NCBI GenBank assembly: GCA_008360955.1
Contig: LUCM01010372.1
Coordinates: forward strand, 1-64,000
Length of the DNA: 64,000 nucleotides
Direction of reading: 5' to 3'
Source of the DNA: Fasciolopsis buskii
Taxonomy: Eukaryota; Platyhelminthes; Trematoda; Plagiorchiida; Fasciolidae
The stretch's first letter is position 1; each line of letters begins with the position of its first letter. Positions 1 through 14,630 of this stretch are shown one piece after another. A program made the position numbers and the translations under genes. The notes under the pieces were generated by a model. That model made no database searches, was not told the origin of the DNA, and saw only the letters and a list, made by a program, of their open reading frames with translations.

Positions 1-3000
1 CCAGCCACAAGATTGTCGTCTTTCCAGATAAATCGATTAAGAAAACTGTCCAAAGAAGTGCAGAAACTACAGAATCCAATTATATGTTGAATGAAACGGT
101 AGGTTTTTTGACAAAATAATACACGAGCGATCAAGTTGCATCGAACGGAGGAACATGAGAACAGAAATATCCGACACCACAAAAAATAAACGAATAGGAT
201 GACACAATTGCAAAGCAGTCAGTCAAAAGGTCACGCTCAAACTGTAGCGAACAACATAATCTGGTCTAATGACGACAAAAGTAGTTGAAACAAAAGAAAG
301 TGAAACAGCTGAATTAAATTTCAGTTTAATTTAATTTGATTAAATTTACAAAATCGAGGATGCTGGCTTCATCTATTAAGTTTTGAGTAGCAGACAATTT
401 ATTGCTTGTTTGCGAACAGACAAGCTGCTTGGTTTAGAGAGGAATAAAAATAAAAAAAGCTGAATAAAATAAATCATCAATATGTACTAGAATAATTTTA
501 AAGGAAAAAGTAATTTGTGGTTGATTAAAAAATACTAAGTTTTTTAAGCTAGGTTAACAGACAAGAAAAGGAAGAGCAATCTTTTTATTGTGAACGGATA
601 ATTTGCTAATAAGAGAGCACTGTTAGGTAGGTGTAATAGCAACCACGATTGTATTTACCGTGGGTTAGTCTTTCTAAGGCTAGTTTTAACAGTAAAGCTT
701 AATGGAGAAAAGTTGAGATTAATTTACCAAAAACAGAGCTTTGTGAAACATTTGTATCATTCACAATAAAAAAACAAGAAATAGCGCAGTGATTTTTTGA
801 TACACTCTTTACGTCTTTCAATAGAGCATTTATTTGGGTTTATAATATAAGAAATTTAAATTTTTATTTTTCTTCAAAATTCCATCCTATTTCCTTTGCA
901 TAACCGGGTCAAGTAAAAAAATAATTGATACTCATCTCCTGTCCTCTTATCATTATCTTGGTCCGAAAAAAAGCGATAATTTCACGAAAGTTTGGATCTC
1001 AATAATATTACATCAAAATGTCACTTATTATTCTGTATCATTTCGTGTGCATTTATGTTCATTTTTTTGGCTATTCCAGTAAGTGACCAGGGAAAACCCA
1101 ACTCCACAATCTTGTGCACATGAAAGTCGGATTGATTCAATCTACTTTGAACGACCAGTGAATCGTCTAGCATGCTGAACGCCAAAAAAACGAAAGCACA
1201 CATATGGTGCCAGACGAAAGGTAACCTATTCAAGGAAAACATCTGTGACGAATCCGTACAGATGAATCTCTGGTAACATAAAATGCTAGCGAGTCATACT
1301 AGGAACCATGAAACAAGGTAGATCCAATGGTCACCACACAGAAGTCAAACCGTGCCACTGCACAACACTACTTCGAAAACGGATTTATTCATTTTACGGA
1401 TACTTACTTCTGGGCGTACATGTGATCGTAATTTTTTGCCGGAACAAACCTCCACCTCGGCATGCATCACCGAGTTCGTTTATTTGCGAAGCTTGCGACC
1501 CAGCAGCAGACCCAGAACTTTCCAATCGCCTACAAATTCAATTTTGTCCAAGCTTGAGTTGTCATAAAATTACCTAAAGGTGATCTTTGATCAGTAAAAA
1601 GTTATACGACAGACGGCACAGGCTCCACTGCTGGGCTGAATGTTTTCCGGAGCTGTCTTAATTAGATATTCCGGTCGAAAACTGCAAATACATGGCAAAT
1701 GTTAACTGGCCCTTGACGGAATTAAAAGTATGATCAGATGGTTCCGGAAAATCTCCCCTATTCATCTTTTGTATTAGCCTATGGCACCTCAATGAAAACG
1801 CATTTCTTGCCTGTAATCTGGCGGCACGATAAAGGTTCTTCCTAAGACTTTTGGTGACGTCAGTGTGAATAGTATCTGTGATGACCTCGCGGCAGAAGTG
1901 AAAAATGGTCTATTTATGAGTGAAAAATATAAAAACCAATACTTTTCGGCGCATGGAGTTTCGTGAATATTTTCCGCTTCCCCCCTGACTACTGTTTAAT
2001 TTTGAACATACGTCATTTTTAATGTCTGTTGTCCAAAATAAGCTTTTGCTTCGAAGCTAGAGGAGGCCTTATTTAATGACAACAACCGGTATTCGATGCT
2101 CATCAAGCACCAATTGATGCGCCTTATTTTTATGGGTTTCTGCTCAACCATCATGGTATCCCAAAACACCACTTATCCAAAGTTTGCTGTAGAAGCAATG
2201 AAACAAGGACCAAATATTTTAATCAAAGGCACACATTTGAAATATGAGACCTCGTGGTTACAAACCCTTAGTAAAACAGAATGTGATGACTATTCATCGT
2301 AGTTTTATAAGAGCTTTTCTTTTCACCTAACAGGTAATGTGTTGTATGAGTGAAACGGTTTCTCAATGCCGACGATCCTCCGCTGTGCCTTGCTGTTTCC
2401 GGTTTTGGTTGTCACAACCACTATCCTTGCACTAAAATTCTGTGTTGTTAGTTGATACTTCACAGAATTATCTACTCAGAAGAGGGTTAGACGAGAAAAA
2501 GTGAGATATTAACTACTTGGTAGTCTGTAGAAGAAATGTATGTATGACGAGAGGGGTTTCAAATACAAGGACGCCATTAACTAATCACGGTATGCAGCCA
2601 TATCACTAATCGTTTGGAGCTATCTAGTGGAGGAATCTCGTGGACCCCAACCCTTTATCCAGGCCAATGGCTAAGCTCCTGAGTCCCTCTACCAATCACT
2701 GTTTGTCTTGGACAGCGTTGCACAAAAAGGCAGGGGTTTTGCGCATTAAACCTGTCCCAGTCAATCTAGTTTACTTCCATTCACTGCCTATTCTAAAACT
2801 TAACTCGAAGGCCTGTTTCATTACACCTACCATCTCGTTTATCAAGTAATTAAGAAACATCCAGAATCAAAGAATCTGCCAAAGATAATTTAGCTTCTCT
2901 TAGGAAATCAGTTTAATCGTAAATGAGTAAATACTTATAGGTTGTCATTAGACCAAGACAATTTACATTACCCCGGGGTTTTGACTTCGTTGTGAATTCT

Positions 3001-6000
3001 AGCTGAACTGGTTAGACCAAATGAAACAAACCAAGTGCGTTAGTGGGCAGTCATTCAACGCAAACAGCCACATTGGATGCAAAGTAAACGGAATTCCTAG
3101 TTCATCAGGCAAGGTGGGGATTTTCCTAAGGGTCTCAACAGTGACTTCCCTAAGTAATATGTTTTGTCATTTGATAAAAAACAGCCTATCCAGGAGTATC
3201 CTGGATTTTGCGTCCGTCGTAGAATATGCCATATAGAGCTGCCCTTTGAAAGTGCGAAAAATCTGTTATGTAATCTCGTCACGAATCTTTTTGCCGGTTT
3301 CCAAGTTTGTACTATAAGTATGCCAAAGATGACTTTCCCCAGTGTCTTAATCGATGGCGTTGGAGAAAGTCAGACTCTGTTTGCCCTGGATATCTCTGGG
3401 TTTCAGTTTTACTAATCGAAGAACAACGAGAAGACAACTGCACGGATGTCAAGATGCCTGGAAGCTTCTTCTAAATGACACCAGTTAAAAGTGAACATTT
3501 TTGTGAGAGGTGTTGAAAACTGGGCATTGAGAACCAAGGATGATTTCTTGATCTATAATAGAAATGGAAAATTTTGTCTAATGGCAGCATGCCACATGGA
3601 TCTACGAATATTACAACCCTATATTTTAATGCGAGTAATCAGTTTCTATCAGGAGTAACCACATTTAGTGGTCCCTGAGTAGTAGGCAATTCTTTCATGT
3701 AATTATCCTTTTTCTGCTAGCACGAGGACAATCTACTATTCACATGGGGAAGGCCAAACGAGGGAAGATGTTTATCAAACTCAGTCTTGGCGAGTGAATG
3801 CCGCCGTCTGTATTTTACACAGTTGCCGATCGGTGTTTTGTCTTACCTAAAATCGATTCAGGATTCTAAGAGTTTTCCTAGAATGTTACTCCTAGGATAA
3901 CTGGCATTTGTTATCCTTACGACACAGACTGCATGTCGAACGGTCGTGATGCATAAACGAACAAAGCTGCCAAGGACGATAAGTTCAACCGAAGATGGTC
4001 AGATGGACAATATAATGGGGATTGAACTGAAGTTTAACGGATTCTAACCCCTTCACCTTCTGTTAAGTTCTATCACTTGGCTCCGACTGACATCTTGAAA
4101 GGTGATATAAGCTGCTTCTTCATTATCACAATATAATAAAACAAATTGGAGGACCACGAACATATACCACAAAGGTGGACCGCTCACGCATGCATTTTTG
4201 AAATTTAGATTGCTGATGAGGCATACCATAGTGAACAAGGAACGTTCATTTGGTCTTAATCAATAGTATTAAATATAAAATGATACTGGAATTTTATCCG
4301 ATATTCTAACACTTCTTCAGTCTGTGGAAACTGCTCGTGTTGCGACACTGGCTACTGACAGTAGATAACGCAAAACCTTTAGTAGATGGAATCGACAACT
4401 AGGCGTAAAGTCAAAAAGATAAATGCATAAATTCGGAAGTATTTCCATGCAAAATAAAGCGTTATATCTGGTTAGTCTGTTTTGCGTAAACATTCCAGTT
4501 CGCAGTAAAATTATATGCATTCTGCGAGTAAGGATAAAGAGGTAACAGAAATCTCACGACATCATTTCCCAACCAACTTCAGAGTTTATCCGTAATTTGG
4601 CTACAAACTTTTCGGAATTAAATTGAAACCAGAATCTTGGTTTGTACAATACGGGAAAAAACGACGTTGGTTTGAAAATTAACGGCAGAAAAATTTTCAA
4701 GGACAAAAGAAGCGTGATTGGTGTATACTTCCTATCGGCCAACCAGAGAGAAGAGAAATAGGGCAAAGCATCACGTGCCACAAGGTCACAGTAAAACTGC
4801 ATTGATTTGGTCATGAAAACCGAGTGGAGGTTTATGCCGTATAGCTAGAAAACACAGCGACCAAAGATGAACTAGATCCAACAATTTTAATTAATTAAAA
4901 AAGTACGATTTGTAATCAGAAATTCGAACGTCTATTTTGTTACCTAAGTTATCTTGGTATTATGAATGTCACTTCTCCAAAACAAAGCTCTTCAGAACCA
5001 GCGTTGTAATTTGTACAAACGGAAACCGTTAATCATCGTTTAATTAAGAAAATCCCACTCCCCAGGACCACTGTTTATACACATTCTAGAGTTCGTTTTT
5101 GAAATAAATTTTCATAAAGAAATGCTGTTCAGTATTTCAAAATATCCGGATCTTCCAGATCCCATCAAACAGCCTCATTTCCGTTCGTTGTACAGGTTTC
5201 CCCAACCAAATGCTTTGTTTGATATACTTGCCTTTCCATTTTGACCTTTTTGTTGGCAAAGGTACCCTTGTGGCCTGCTGAACGCTGGTTTCTTTGACCA
5301 GCTCCATTCTAGTTCTGGCACCTTCCGCTTTTTCGTACAATGTCCAATCACCCTCGTCAAAAGGCAAGTACGGTCAGATTTGGTGTTAGTTACAATTTTC
5401 GCTCTCCCTAGTAGACAAACTGTCTCGGTAACGACAGTTATCGGCCACCGTCTTATCACGGAGTTATTGCGTCACTATGTTTTCTGTAATTTTAATGTTG
5501 TTTCTTAAAACCTGATTAGGAGGTCTTCTCGTGACTACACCCGTCTTCGATCAAATATGTTTGGTTTTTGCTCCCAGGTGTCGACTTTCTGCGACTCAAT
5601 CTGCTTCTCATTGTCAGATTTAAAATTTACGAATTATGCTGTCGCTTGTTTGCGACTCAACGATATATACTTCATTTCTCTTCTCCATCAACAAACCGGT
5701 TTTCTACTTTTTCATCATAGTTTGCCTTCTTACTCTGCGATTTAGCCACTTGGGCACAATCCACAATGCGTTGTAGGAGCTAGAACAAATTCCACAATCG
5801 TTTGACTTTTATGGTGGAGACTGCATGTGGTCCACTGAATTCAACAAGTCGAAGTTTTACCACTTTATTTTTCATGGTATATAGCTCCCCTATTATCAAT
5901 ACAATAAGGTTATCAATCATTCACTAAGGCCCGGGATAGGTGGGAATGGCGCAGCCGTTGTGAATCCGTCCGACTAGGGAGGTGACCGGGAATGGGAAGA

Positions 6001-9000
6001 CTCGGGCTCGGGGAGATTCAAGCTGAAATCACATGACTGTGATCTCCCAGCCACTGCTAATCAAACTGGAAGCTTAAGGTTTTCTGTGTTGTCATCACAT
6101 TGATCTAACTGGTGATGTGACGGTAAAAGTACTATTAAAGCAGTAACGCTGGTAATCTCACCATATTCGATGTGGCTGTCGCTGCACCAATGAAGAGAAT
6201 CGTATAATTGACTAATCAAACGGACGCAGTGGAGAAAAGGCCCCGTAATTTGCATTACGCTCACCTTATGCGAAATACACGTGTCAGACACACCACGGGT
6301 AATAAAACACTCAAACTGTATCTCCTGACACAGCATTTATGATCAGTGAGATAATATTATCTTCAAGTCACATTTATAACCATATTTGTTTTTATGATAA
6401 CTGCTCTATCTGAATCATTCCGGATCACCAGCCAGCAAGGTGTGATTTACACTTTGACCTTAACATTCCTTTGGCTGTTTGTTTCACCTACTTAGAATTT
6501 CTTCCTTAAACGTGGGATCTCGTCTCATACATCATTTGTTTTTAGTTCCGTAATGAACACTGATCAATCTTGCGTTGTTAACCGTGAGTTGTTTGAAGGC
6601 AGGATAGATCGAGTTTAACCGGTGGCTCACAATCGGGCAGAAGTGTGAAATATCTCCGGCTGAATTCAAGGTCGAGCAAGTCACAGGTTTAGTTTCGCCT
6701 TCTGCGATCAATGGCACTTGTGGACGAACACGCTCCTGGTTTGAGCCCATATAGCGTGAAAAAATCAGAGCATCTGTGACTTCCGGTTGCATTTACTAGT
6801 GTTGTTTCAATCAATCTCTTTTAATGCAGATGGTCAGCCGTCGTTCTTGAATATATGTATTCATTTGCATCTTTAGATTTCAAAAATGTAAAATTTCATC
6901 TCCTTGGGATATCCTTGCTTGAAAAAATGCTGCGATTTGTTGCTTGCAAAGAAGCTATGCTCTCGGTTTTGCTGGGCTCCTCGTGAGCGTTTTGTTGATT
7001 TCAATCAACAAAAGAGTCCATTTTTTCTTCAATTTAAGCGTTCCACGAACGCTTCACCGTAGTAAACAAAATTCAAATCAAAACATTTATCACCTCTTCT
7101 CAACTCAGTTTGAAGCCCACTTCGGTCTGCGGGCAGTAATACCTTGATGACTCCTGATACTTGCATTTGAAATTGGTCCTATGCAGTCGCTGAATAGTCA
7201 AGGCCTGGGTATCTCGCTGAATAATAGCATTCTGGCGTTCGTAAAAAAAACAACCAGGTTAGCAGAGGTCATTCTACTCGGATACTTATGATTGAGTATA
7301 CTCCGAGGCAAATGAAACAAAACCGTGATGGACAGCTCACTCCTGTCCAGTTGGATCTGCTTGCCTGGAGTTATAAAGACCCTATGAAGCAAATTTGCAG
7401 CGTCTATATGTAACATACTGTGAGTAGAAAAATCCTGAGAACGTGGAACATCCATCATCCGGATGCTGTCGTTTATTAGGCTGATAAACCGGAACTTGGT
7501 CGCACAAACCCTAGTGTATCTTGTACTTAGTGTTAAACAGTGTTAAACCCCAAACGAAATCCATTTCATATGAATTGTGCGGGAGTAAGGCTGGCCATCA
7601 CAGCATAGGCTGAGACCATCTGATTGACGTAACGTCCAAGTGAACATCTGTTTAGGTCCGTCAGTGGCAAAATTTTATTATTTTAAACCAGTTAGAAATC
7701 TATGCAGTAAGTAAAATATTATCTTGTTATTCCCTCTTGTTAATTAAATCTTCAATCGAGCGTTTGACTCGGATAAGGACACACCCATTCTTGCACGTTC
7801 AGCTTTTTACAGTTTTGTGTTGGGACTTGTAATCTAGATACAAACGAGTGACTATACTTGTCTGAATACCGAGATAAAGAATCGGTAGCTCGAATTTATT
7901 TACGTCAAATTAAAGAACATGTCACTTTTACCTATCCATCCAGTGTAATCGTTCTCTTAAGACAATCAACGCCAACTGCACACAGTTTGAAACTGGTAAT
8001 GTGTGTGTCGGATTCCGTCCACATCTGGCCTAATATTTAGAAATTCAAAATTCGTATGGCTGTGGTCGATGGGGACATCTCAAAGTAATTCTTTACATCA
8101 AACGCGAAATGACCCCGTGGTTTTCTTCTGATCTAATTTGTTCTTCCTCATGCTGCGCGAATATACCAAATTTCTTGGGTGATAAACCTAGGCGGTTTCA
8201 ATACAATCCACCCGATACTGATCCTTTTTGTGAATGGAACATCTCGGGCGATGATAAAACCTGCCTGATGTTACGATTTGCAACTTAAGAGTTTCAGCTG
8301 TGTTTAACCCGATGGTTCTTATCTAAACTTGTCAGCTTTTGTTAATTTAACTGGCCAACTAAAAACCATGAAACTGGGTGTTGAATGACGTTCGGTTCAC
8401 CCTAAGCAAAGCTGGATATATGTGCACCGTCAATGCACACATTGGGCTAGCTGTTCAAACCGTCATTAAACATCACATCACACATGAATACGTGCCAGTC
8501 GCAGGTGATTTGTGACCGTGACAAACTATTGCGTTGTCGATGGTTAGTTGTTTATCAAATGACGAATGTAACAAATCGAAAAGTAAAGATTCTGATGATT
8601 CCACCCCACCATCGAAAAGGATATGAACGTTGGAATGTTAACAAACGAAAAGATCTTAACGGTTTTCAGCGCAAACTGAGTAAATCTGAATGCAAGAGGG
8701 GTTATTACGCAATAGTTCAGAATTAATTGGAAGATGATTTTTACTTTTCTTAGAGCATGACTGTTCAAACAAAACTCAGAATTGACTTATACGGGGCTGG
8801 CTTAATAGGATTTGTTGTTAATGTGGAAAGCGAAATATGTTCCCAGATGTATGTATTTGAGGTATGCGCAAATGACGACCATAAAGTAAGCTGTATATGG
8901 CTTACTGGATATAGAATGAAAAAATAAATAACCTTGGATTATCTGACCAAAATCACTAATTTCGTTGTAATCGGACAGCTAATTTCAACGTAAAAATAGT

Positions 9001-9950
9001 ATTCCAAGAATGTTTCCGGTGAAGAATTTTCGTTTTCTCAATAACACTTTTTCTCACACCACCGCTTTATCAGATTCATAAACTACCAACATAGTAGACT
9101 GGGCAGAAACGAGAAAAACATTGAATGAGTTAATCGATACGAAAAGCTTTGGGCAAACACCGAGTAATCTGGTTTTCGTCCTCAGCTTCGAAATTCTATG
9201 AGGGACGTACACTATTTGATAATGATTTCATTTTTGTAGTACGTTGTTAGTCGATCGTTAACTATTAGACTACCGCAATACCTGTTAACTGAAACATTCG
9301 TGCTTCTCAGACCATAAGAGAATCATTGTTCTTCCTTCAAGACAAGGTGCCATTTTTAATTTTTCCGCGACGTGGCACGTCATTAGGTAACACGTCGAAT
9401 TTCTACGAACCTATTCCCGTTAACCCCTTTTCCAAAATGAAAGCCCAGTATCCATGGGGTATATCCTTGTCTGCTGTACAAATTTGCGTTCGCCTATTAC
9501 TTCTGTGGGCAGACATCTTGACAATCGCTGCTATGTCACTTTGGGCATTCACAAAGGCTGAGCACTATACTGGAAATTCATTGTCGTTTACATGTCATAT
9601 TTCATCGTTATCTTCTTGCACGACAACTTTTGTTCTCTCCAGATTTTGTCTAGAACGCTATTCCAACCACACGAGTTTTGTTTTTTCAAAGTTTCAGATA
9701 AATGCATTAATACTAAATAATCTTGTACAAATTTACCCCTGATGAATTGTGAACATAAGAAAATGCTCAGAAACCATGAACCAAAAACAAAGTAAGATAA
9801 TCCGATGAACATTATCGCGTTGATTTACTATATAATAGAGGTGGCCGAAGCTCCAGTTATCTATATCCATAGCGTCCCAGCAATCAAATGTGGCATTTAA
9901 TTCGTAAGCTTTTCGTTTACGGTCGTCATCACATATGTGCAGATGTCTTA
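1..9950. other. AT-rich stretch with no supportable gene
   Basis: Nothing here looks like a known protein. Open frames are short (mostly under 100 codons, the longest 138 at 9326-9742), many would need non-ATG starts, and several overlap on both strands, as expected by chance. A locally GC-richer island lies at about 5930-6060 and could be a repeat fragment, but I do not recognise it. Two overlapping minus-strand frames at 5137-5459 stay open together without a family signature. Confidence 0.6.
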
Positions 9951-9980
9951 ATATATATAAATATATATATATATATATAT
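9951..9980. repeat. (AT)n microsatellite
   Basis: About 30 bases of nearly pure AT dinucleotide, with one interruption at its left end. It is followed by a short ACAC-type purine/pyrimidine alternation. Confidence 0.9.
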
Positions 9981-10347
9981 TTGTATACGCACACGCTTGC
10001 ACGAACATAGCTACGACGCGCTGACCCACACTCGCAGATATGGAACCACTGTGCACAAACAGGCCATGAGGTCAACATCAACAACGCAAAGGTAGTCAGC
10101 CGGGCAAACAGAAAAGGGGAGCGACTGATTCTTGAAGCCCTCCACTCGAATAACTCGTTCAATCGGCATGTCGAGATTAACAAACTGCGTCATCTTTACA
10201 AGACCCCGATGCAGAATAGAGAGACAAACAGACGGACAGTGCACAAAGACGAACGGAACTAGCGATCCCATTTAATCACTCATTCACGTTTGACAACGAG
10301 TCCTAGTTCGGATCGAAACGTCACGATAAACGTGTACGCCTTCCCAA

Positions 10348-10380
<33 letters not shown>
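10348..10380. repeat. Compound (CT)n(AT)n microsatellite
   Basis: A CT dinucleotide run of about nine units passes directly into about eight AT units. Compound arrays of this kind are often length-polymorphic. Confidence 0.9.
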
Positions 10381-10620
10381 GAAGCAGGAAGTAGCATCTG
10401 GATGCGTGAACAAAATTTGCCGGGAGCACACGACACGACCGGTTTGGCGGTTATTGTCGCTCGTCAGGTATGCGTACCCGGTGCTCTCTTGTCCAAACAT
10501 CCACATACTTGTACACTCCGAATTGATTGATATTTCTCACCAGAATCGAATCTGCATCAACAGGAGTGTGCATGGAAGCTCTTCGTCAAATAGTCCACAG
10601 GAGAATCACGACTGTGATTC

Positions 10621-10646
10621 GTTGATATATATATATATATATCAAC
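10621..10646. repeat. Perfect palindrome around an (AT)n run
   Basis: GTTGAT and ATCAAC flank an AT run, making a perfect 26-base palindrome that could form a cruciform. It is the third AT-type array within 700 bases. Just upstream is a smaller imperfect palindrome around GAATCACGACTGTGATTC. Confidence 0.85.
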
Positions 10647-10649
10647 CTT

Positions 10650-12323
10650 TCTGGACAATAAACATGGTGCGAGATGGAGGAGTAAAAAATTAACAAAACA
10701 AGTTTTCGAGAACCAAGTCGCAACCGGATCGGTGGATGATAAACTTGTCCAAGACACTGGTGGGAATGCAGAATCATTGCTTCAGTCAAAACGACTGTAT
10801 GCACTCAAGACAGAATGTTGCACCTTGTCAGTGCGCATCCGATGTTAACACCAGAATCAAGCAATGGTTAGGAGACCTCGGTGGTTGAGCGCAGACTGTC
10901 GTCGGACGTTATCAACGCCGAAAGTCCAAATCTGTCAGCCAACGAGAAGAAAACTAGACGTCGCGGCACTAAACACGTCTAACTTGGGAAAAGCCGAATA
11001 TCGAGTAGGTCCTCAAGTGTCACAAGTTAGCGAAAACTGCTCACGCAGTTCACCATGTGGCCCCCTCCCCAACACCACCACTAGTCGCAATCAGACTCCT
11101 AGGTTAGTTAACCCTGCGCACTAAGAGGTGAGGCCAGGAACTGAGCTGATATCAAAAGTGCAAAAGCGCCTTGTTTCGGTAAGATCAGTCACATGACAGT
11201 GAGGATGGATCAAGCCTTGGAAACAGGACTGTCCAACAACCACCTCGGCAGTCAGATGAATGATGCACGGTCTAAGGACCTGAATGACTGCAAGCCCGGA
11301 GACAAGGTGAGGAGCCAAACATTCACGCTGTGAAACAAAGAATAAGCGGTCTAATTTTCTTAACACTTTCAGAAGCAATCAGAAAATGAACTCTATCCTT
11401 TATGTACTATATAGACCGGTTGACTACGACAAATAAACGGGACGGTTAAGTGGACTGGCCAGAGTCTATTTTAATTTTTCACTCTTGATTAAGCGCGGCT
11501 GGACTGAATGAGAATGGAGACTAGTGACAGAAGGACCTGAAGAGTAGCGACAATTGTTCACCGAAGATAATGACTGCAACCAAAGGCTCTTGCCAACCTT
11601 GAAGAAGTATTCTGCATTTTGAAAATTCAAAACACGTATCGCCTGCGGATACCGAAGTTATCAAACCGTTTAATGCATGGTGAATTGCCCGTGCATTGTC
11701 GCTGAGCAGTGCGATACCACTGGCATAAATGAAGTCAGCATCTTTGCTCTCTGCGAGGAGTTCAACCTACCGTTTAATCGGCTAGGTAAAACGTTCTGTG
11801 GAACATCGTCAATGGAAAAACTGAAAACAACTGGGGAAACAGGACAATCTTACCGTACTTGAGACAGACTGAGACGGTAAGGTGTAGCGAAAGCTAACCA
11901 TAAGTTAAAACTTCAGTTTTCAAGGCAATAACATCCCATCAATGCGCTCCGGCGCCATCGGTCGATAGGGAAGAATAAGAATGAAGAACAGAGGAAGTTC
12001 GACTGCGATAGATTAGATCAAACCAGTGTTCAGAAAAACAAAGATTTCGAATACCACTGACTGTGGCACTGAGCTATATCATTTATTTTTCCCGACTCTC
12101 TAGTGGGTGGAGATCCCATGAACCTCGACCCAGTCGTGCACTTGGACTTACGCGAGCCACTCCACTGGTTAAGTTTTTCATACTTTTACATTGGCATCAT
12201 TTGATTTTTATCTACTTTGGAGAATAGCATGCAGTGAGACAGTCTTTCTGTAGCCATGTGCAAATTATGACTCAACCAACTTAATGCATTCATGTTTAGT
12301 GCCCCTTCTAAAGACTGAGCCTA
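10650..12323. other. Unassigned non-coding stretch before the gap
   Basis: This is somewhat richer in GC than the first 10 kb. It has short open frames on both strands (85-86 codons at 10864-11124 plus and 11121-11378 minus), none resembling a known family. The composition would fit decayed repeats, but I cannot assign it. Confidence 0.5.
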
Positions 12324-12989
12324 NNNNNNNNNNNNNNNNNNNNNNNNNNNNNNNNNNNNNNNNNNNNNNNNNNNNNNNNNNNNNNNNNNNNNNNNNNNNN
12401 NNNNNNNNNNNNNNNNNNNNNNNNNNNNNNNNNNNNNNNNNNNNNNNNNNNNNNNNNNNNNNNNNNNNNNNNNNNNNNNNNNNNNNNNNNNNNNNNNNNN
12501 NNNNNNNNNNNNNNNNNNNNNNNNNNNNNNNNNNNNNNNNNNNNNNNNNNNNNNNNNNNNNNNNNNNNNNNNNNNNNNNNNNNNNNNNNNNNNNNNNNNN
12601 NNNNNNNNNNNNNNNNNNNNNNNNNNNNNNNNNNNNNNNNNNNNNNNNNNNNNNNNNNNNNNNNNNNNNNNNNNNNNNNNNNNNNNNNNNNNNNNNNNNN
12701 NNNNNNNNNNNNNNNNNNNNNNNNNNNNNNNNNNNNNNNNNNNNNNNNNNNNNNNNNNNNNNNNNNNNNNNNNNNNNNNNNNNNNNNNNNNNNNNNNNNN
12801 NNNNNNNNNNNNNNNNNNNNNNNNNNNNNNNNNNNNNNNNNNNNNNNNNNNNNNNNNNNNNNNNNNNNNNNNNNNNNNNNNNNNNNNNNNNNNNNNNNNN
12901 NNNNNNNNNNNNNNNNNNNNNNNNNNNNNNNNNNNNNNNNNNNNNNNNNNNNNNNNNNNNNNNNNNNNNNNNNNNNNNNNNNNNNNNNN
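12324..12989. other. Assembly gap (666 N)
   Basis: An uninterrupted run of N. A reading frame that appears to cross the gap is an artefact of translating unknown bases and should be ignored. Confidence 0.99.
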
Positions 12990-13837
12990 GCTCCTTTCTT
13001 AGCTTCTCACTGAACTCTCATTTGAATGGTCAGGACCGTGAATGGATGATAAGTCCATCTAAGAATCCCATGAGGAACATACTAATAAGAATAAAAACAA
13101 TACTTTCGGGCCTTAAGTCTCCTTTCTGAAGGTTAGTCTAGCCTGACCAACGAAAAGTCCCCCGACGAATCAGCATGTGATTCTTAAATGGACTTATCAT
13201 CTATTCAAGATCCTGATGATTCAAATGAGATTCTAGTCAGAGTTTTTCTCTGAGAAAACGTCAACGGAACTACTCTCGAGGATAGCGTTATATCCGTAAC
13301 CAACTCAAGGGCAAAACAGAAAAGAAACTGCGAAATGAGGCAATCCAGATGAATACCACTTTTCCTGGCGAATCAGAGTAAATGATGGCTGCAAGCACTA
13401 ACTGAGCTTCGGTGGTTCAAATGCCGAGAATAAATAAGTGAAGTGGATTTCTATGGCACATGTTGGTGAGAGGCAACGCCACAGAACTCCAACTTATACT
13501 GAGTCAGGCACTGTTTCCGAATTAAGAAAGATGAAGATCTTAGATATACTGATAGTATACCTACGTCTTAAGATTTGCCGCAAAGAGAAGATAAAGTCAA
13601 TACATCCCAAACCGAAAAGGGAAGGGTCTTGAATCCCACTGATGCATCTTTTGTGCGCAAAGGTATAATCAATGGATGATAAAGCCCATGAACAGTGTGA
13701 ATGTAGTGATTGCCAAACTGATTCGTCTGTGGTTTTCACATGATGATCTGCCACTCTTCTTGTAAACCGCTACTATAACCGATTCACGTCAGTCTACTCT
13801 TGTTCAGATTGAATTTAGGTTTTTGTTACCTCGGATG
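12990..13837. other. Non-coding stretch between gap and LINE fragment
   Basis: I see no recognisable gene or structured repeat. Because it abuts the LINE fragment at 13838, part of it may be further decayed LINE sequence. Confidence 0.4.
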
Positions 13838-14356
13838 TCAACCCTTCTTCACCATCCCTGAAGAAGTAAGGCGACAGTTCATCTGTTCCTCCTGCCTCCT
13901 GCCTTTCAGAATATACCTATCTCCTTGGTCACCACTTCGAATAGAGCCGGTGTCTATTTGCTCTGGGTTACTTGCAGTCATAGAGGGAAGGTTCACTGTA
14001 GCGGTCAGCCGAATAAACTGCTCCTCGAAGTGTTCTATCCAACGCATCAGCCGACGCTCCGGAGAATGACTAAGTATGCCGCGCCATTCTTTAATCAACA
14101 CATTTATGTTTGGCATCCGCAGACCGATATTCCTAGTCAATCCGTAAAGGTCACGACTTTTGGAGATAGACGTAGCCTTTCTCATTTCCGTACATTTCTC
14201 CCTCCACCACTGCCTGCAGTCATTCCTCAGGCTCCTGTTCAACTAACGTATCAGAGGTTTCCGTGTTTCACTTTACGTGGCATCCGGGGAACGGATATGA
14301 GAGCATCCAGCAAAACAAGTGAAGTCGAGGACCCATCGTTTCTGAGGTCTACATAG
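13838..14356 (-). mobile_element. RTE-clade LINE fragment, endonuclease-RT linker (copy B)
   Basis: The minus strand has a 134-codon open frame with the linker between endonuclease and reverse transcriptase of RTE-clade non-LTR retrotransposons. It reads SLRNDCRQWWREKCTEM, then a 'SRDLYGLTRNIGLR' block, then RWIEHFEEQF followed by LPS. Immediately upstream, with one stop, a degraded ARKS(I)P-like segment and ETRKPLIR fit the same protein. This linker style is known from schistosome SR2/SjR2-type elements. Only a small part of the roughly 1,000-residue polyprotein is present and no catalytic residues are covered, so the copy is dead. It lies downstream (on the minus strand) of copy A although its protein region comes earlier, so the two are separate insertions or a rearrangement. 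Confidence 0.82.
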
Positions 14357-14630
14357 CCTGTAGAGCTACGTGGAAGCTGCCCCTGAATACAAGGCTTCTT
14401 TTACTTTGTTCAGGGTCCGCTAGAGTTCTTTCGAAACTGTCACCGTGAATGTCTGAGAACACAGTTGTTGTTGACCCTCGGGAAGTAAAGCAGTGCTCTA
14501 ACAACGGCAAGAGGGTGAAGACCGATGGGAAATCCACCCCCTCTTCTTGAGGTTGCACCCTACAGAGGTTGCATGACCAGCAGATAATAAAAGACTACCG
14601 GCTTGGATGCCGTCTTGATTAGACTAATAT

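Noticed and set aside
9326..9742. 138-codon plus ORF with a membrane-like LLLLWADILTIAAM stretch
   Set aside because: It starts at a non-ATG codon (first ATG near 9437), has no family match, and a single hydrophobic run is common in AT-rich non-coding DNA.
12284..13129. 281-codon ORF
   Set aside because: It consists almost entirely of N from the assembly gap.
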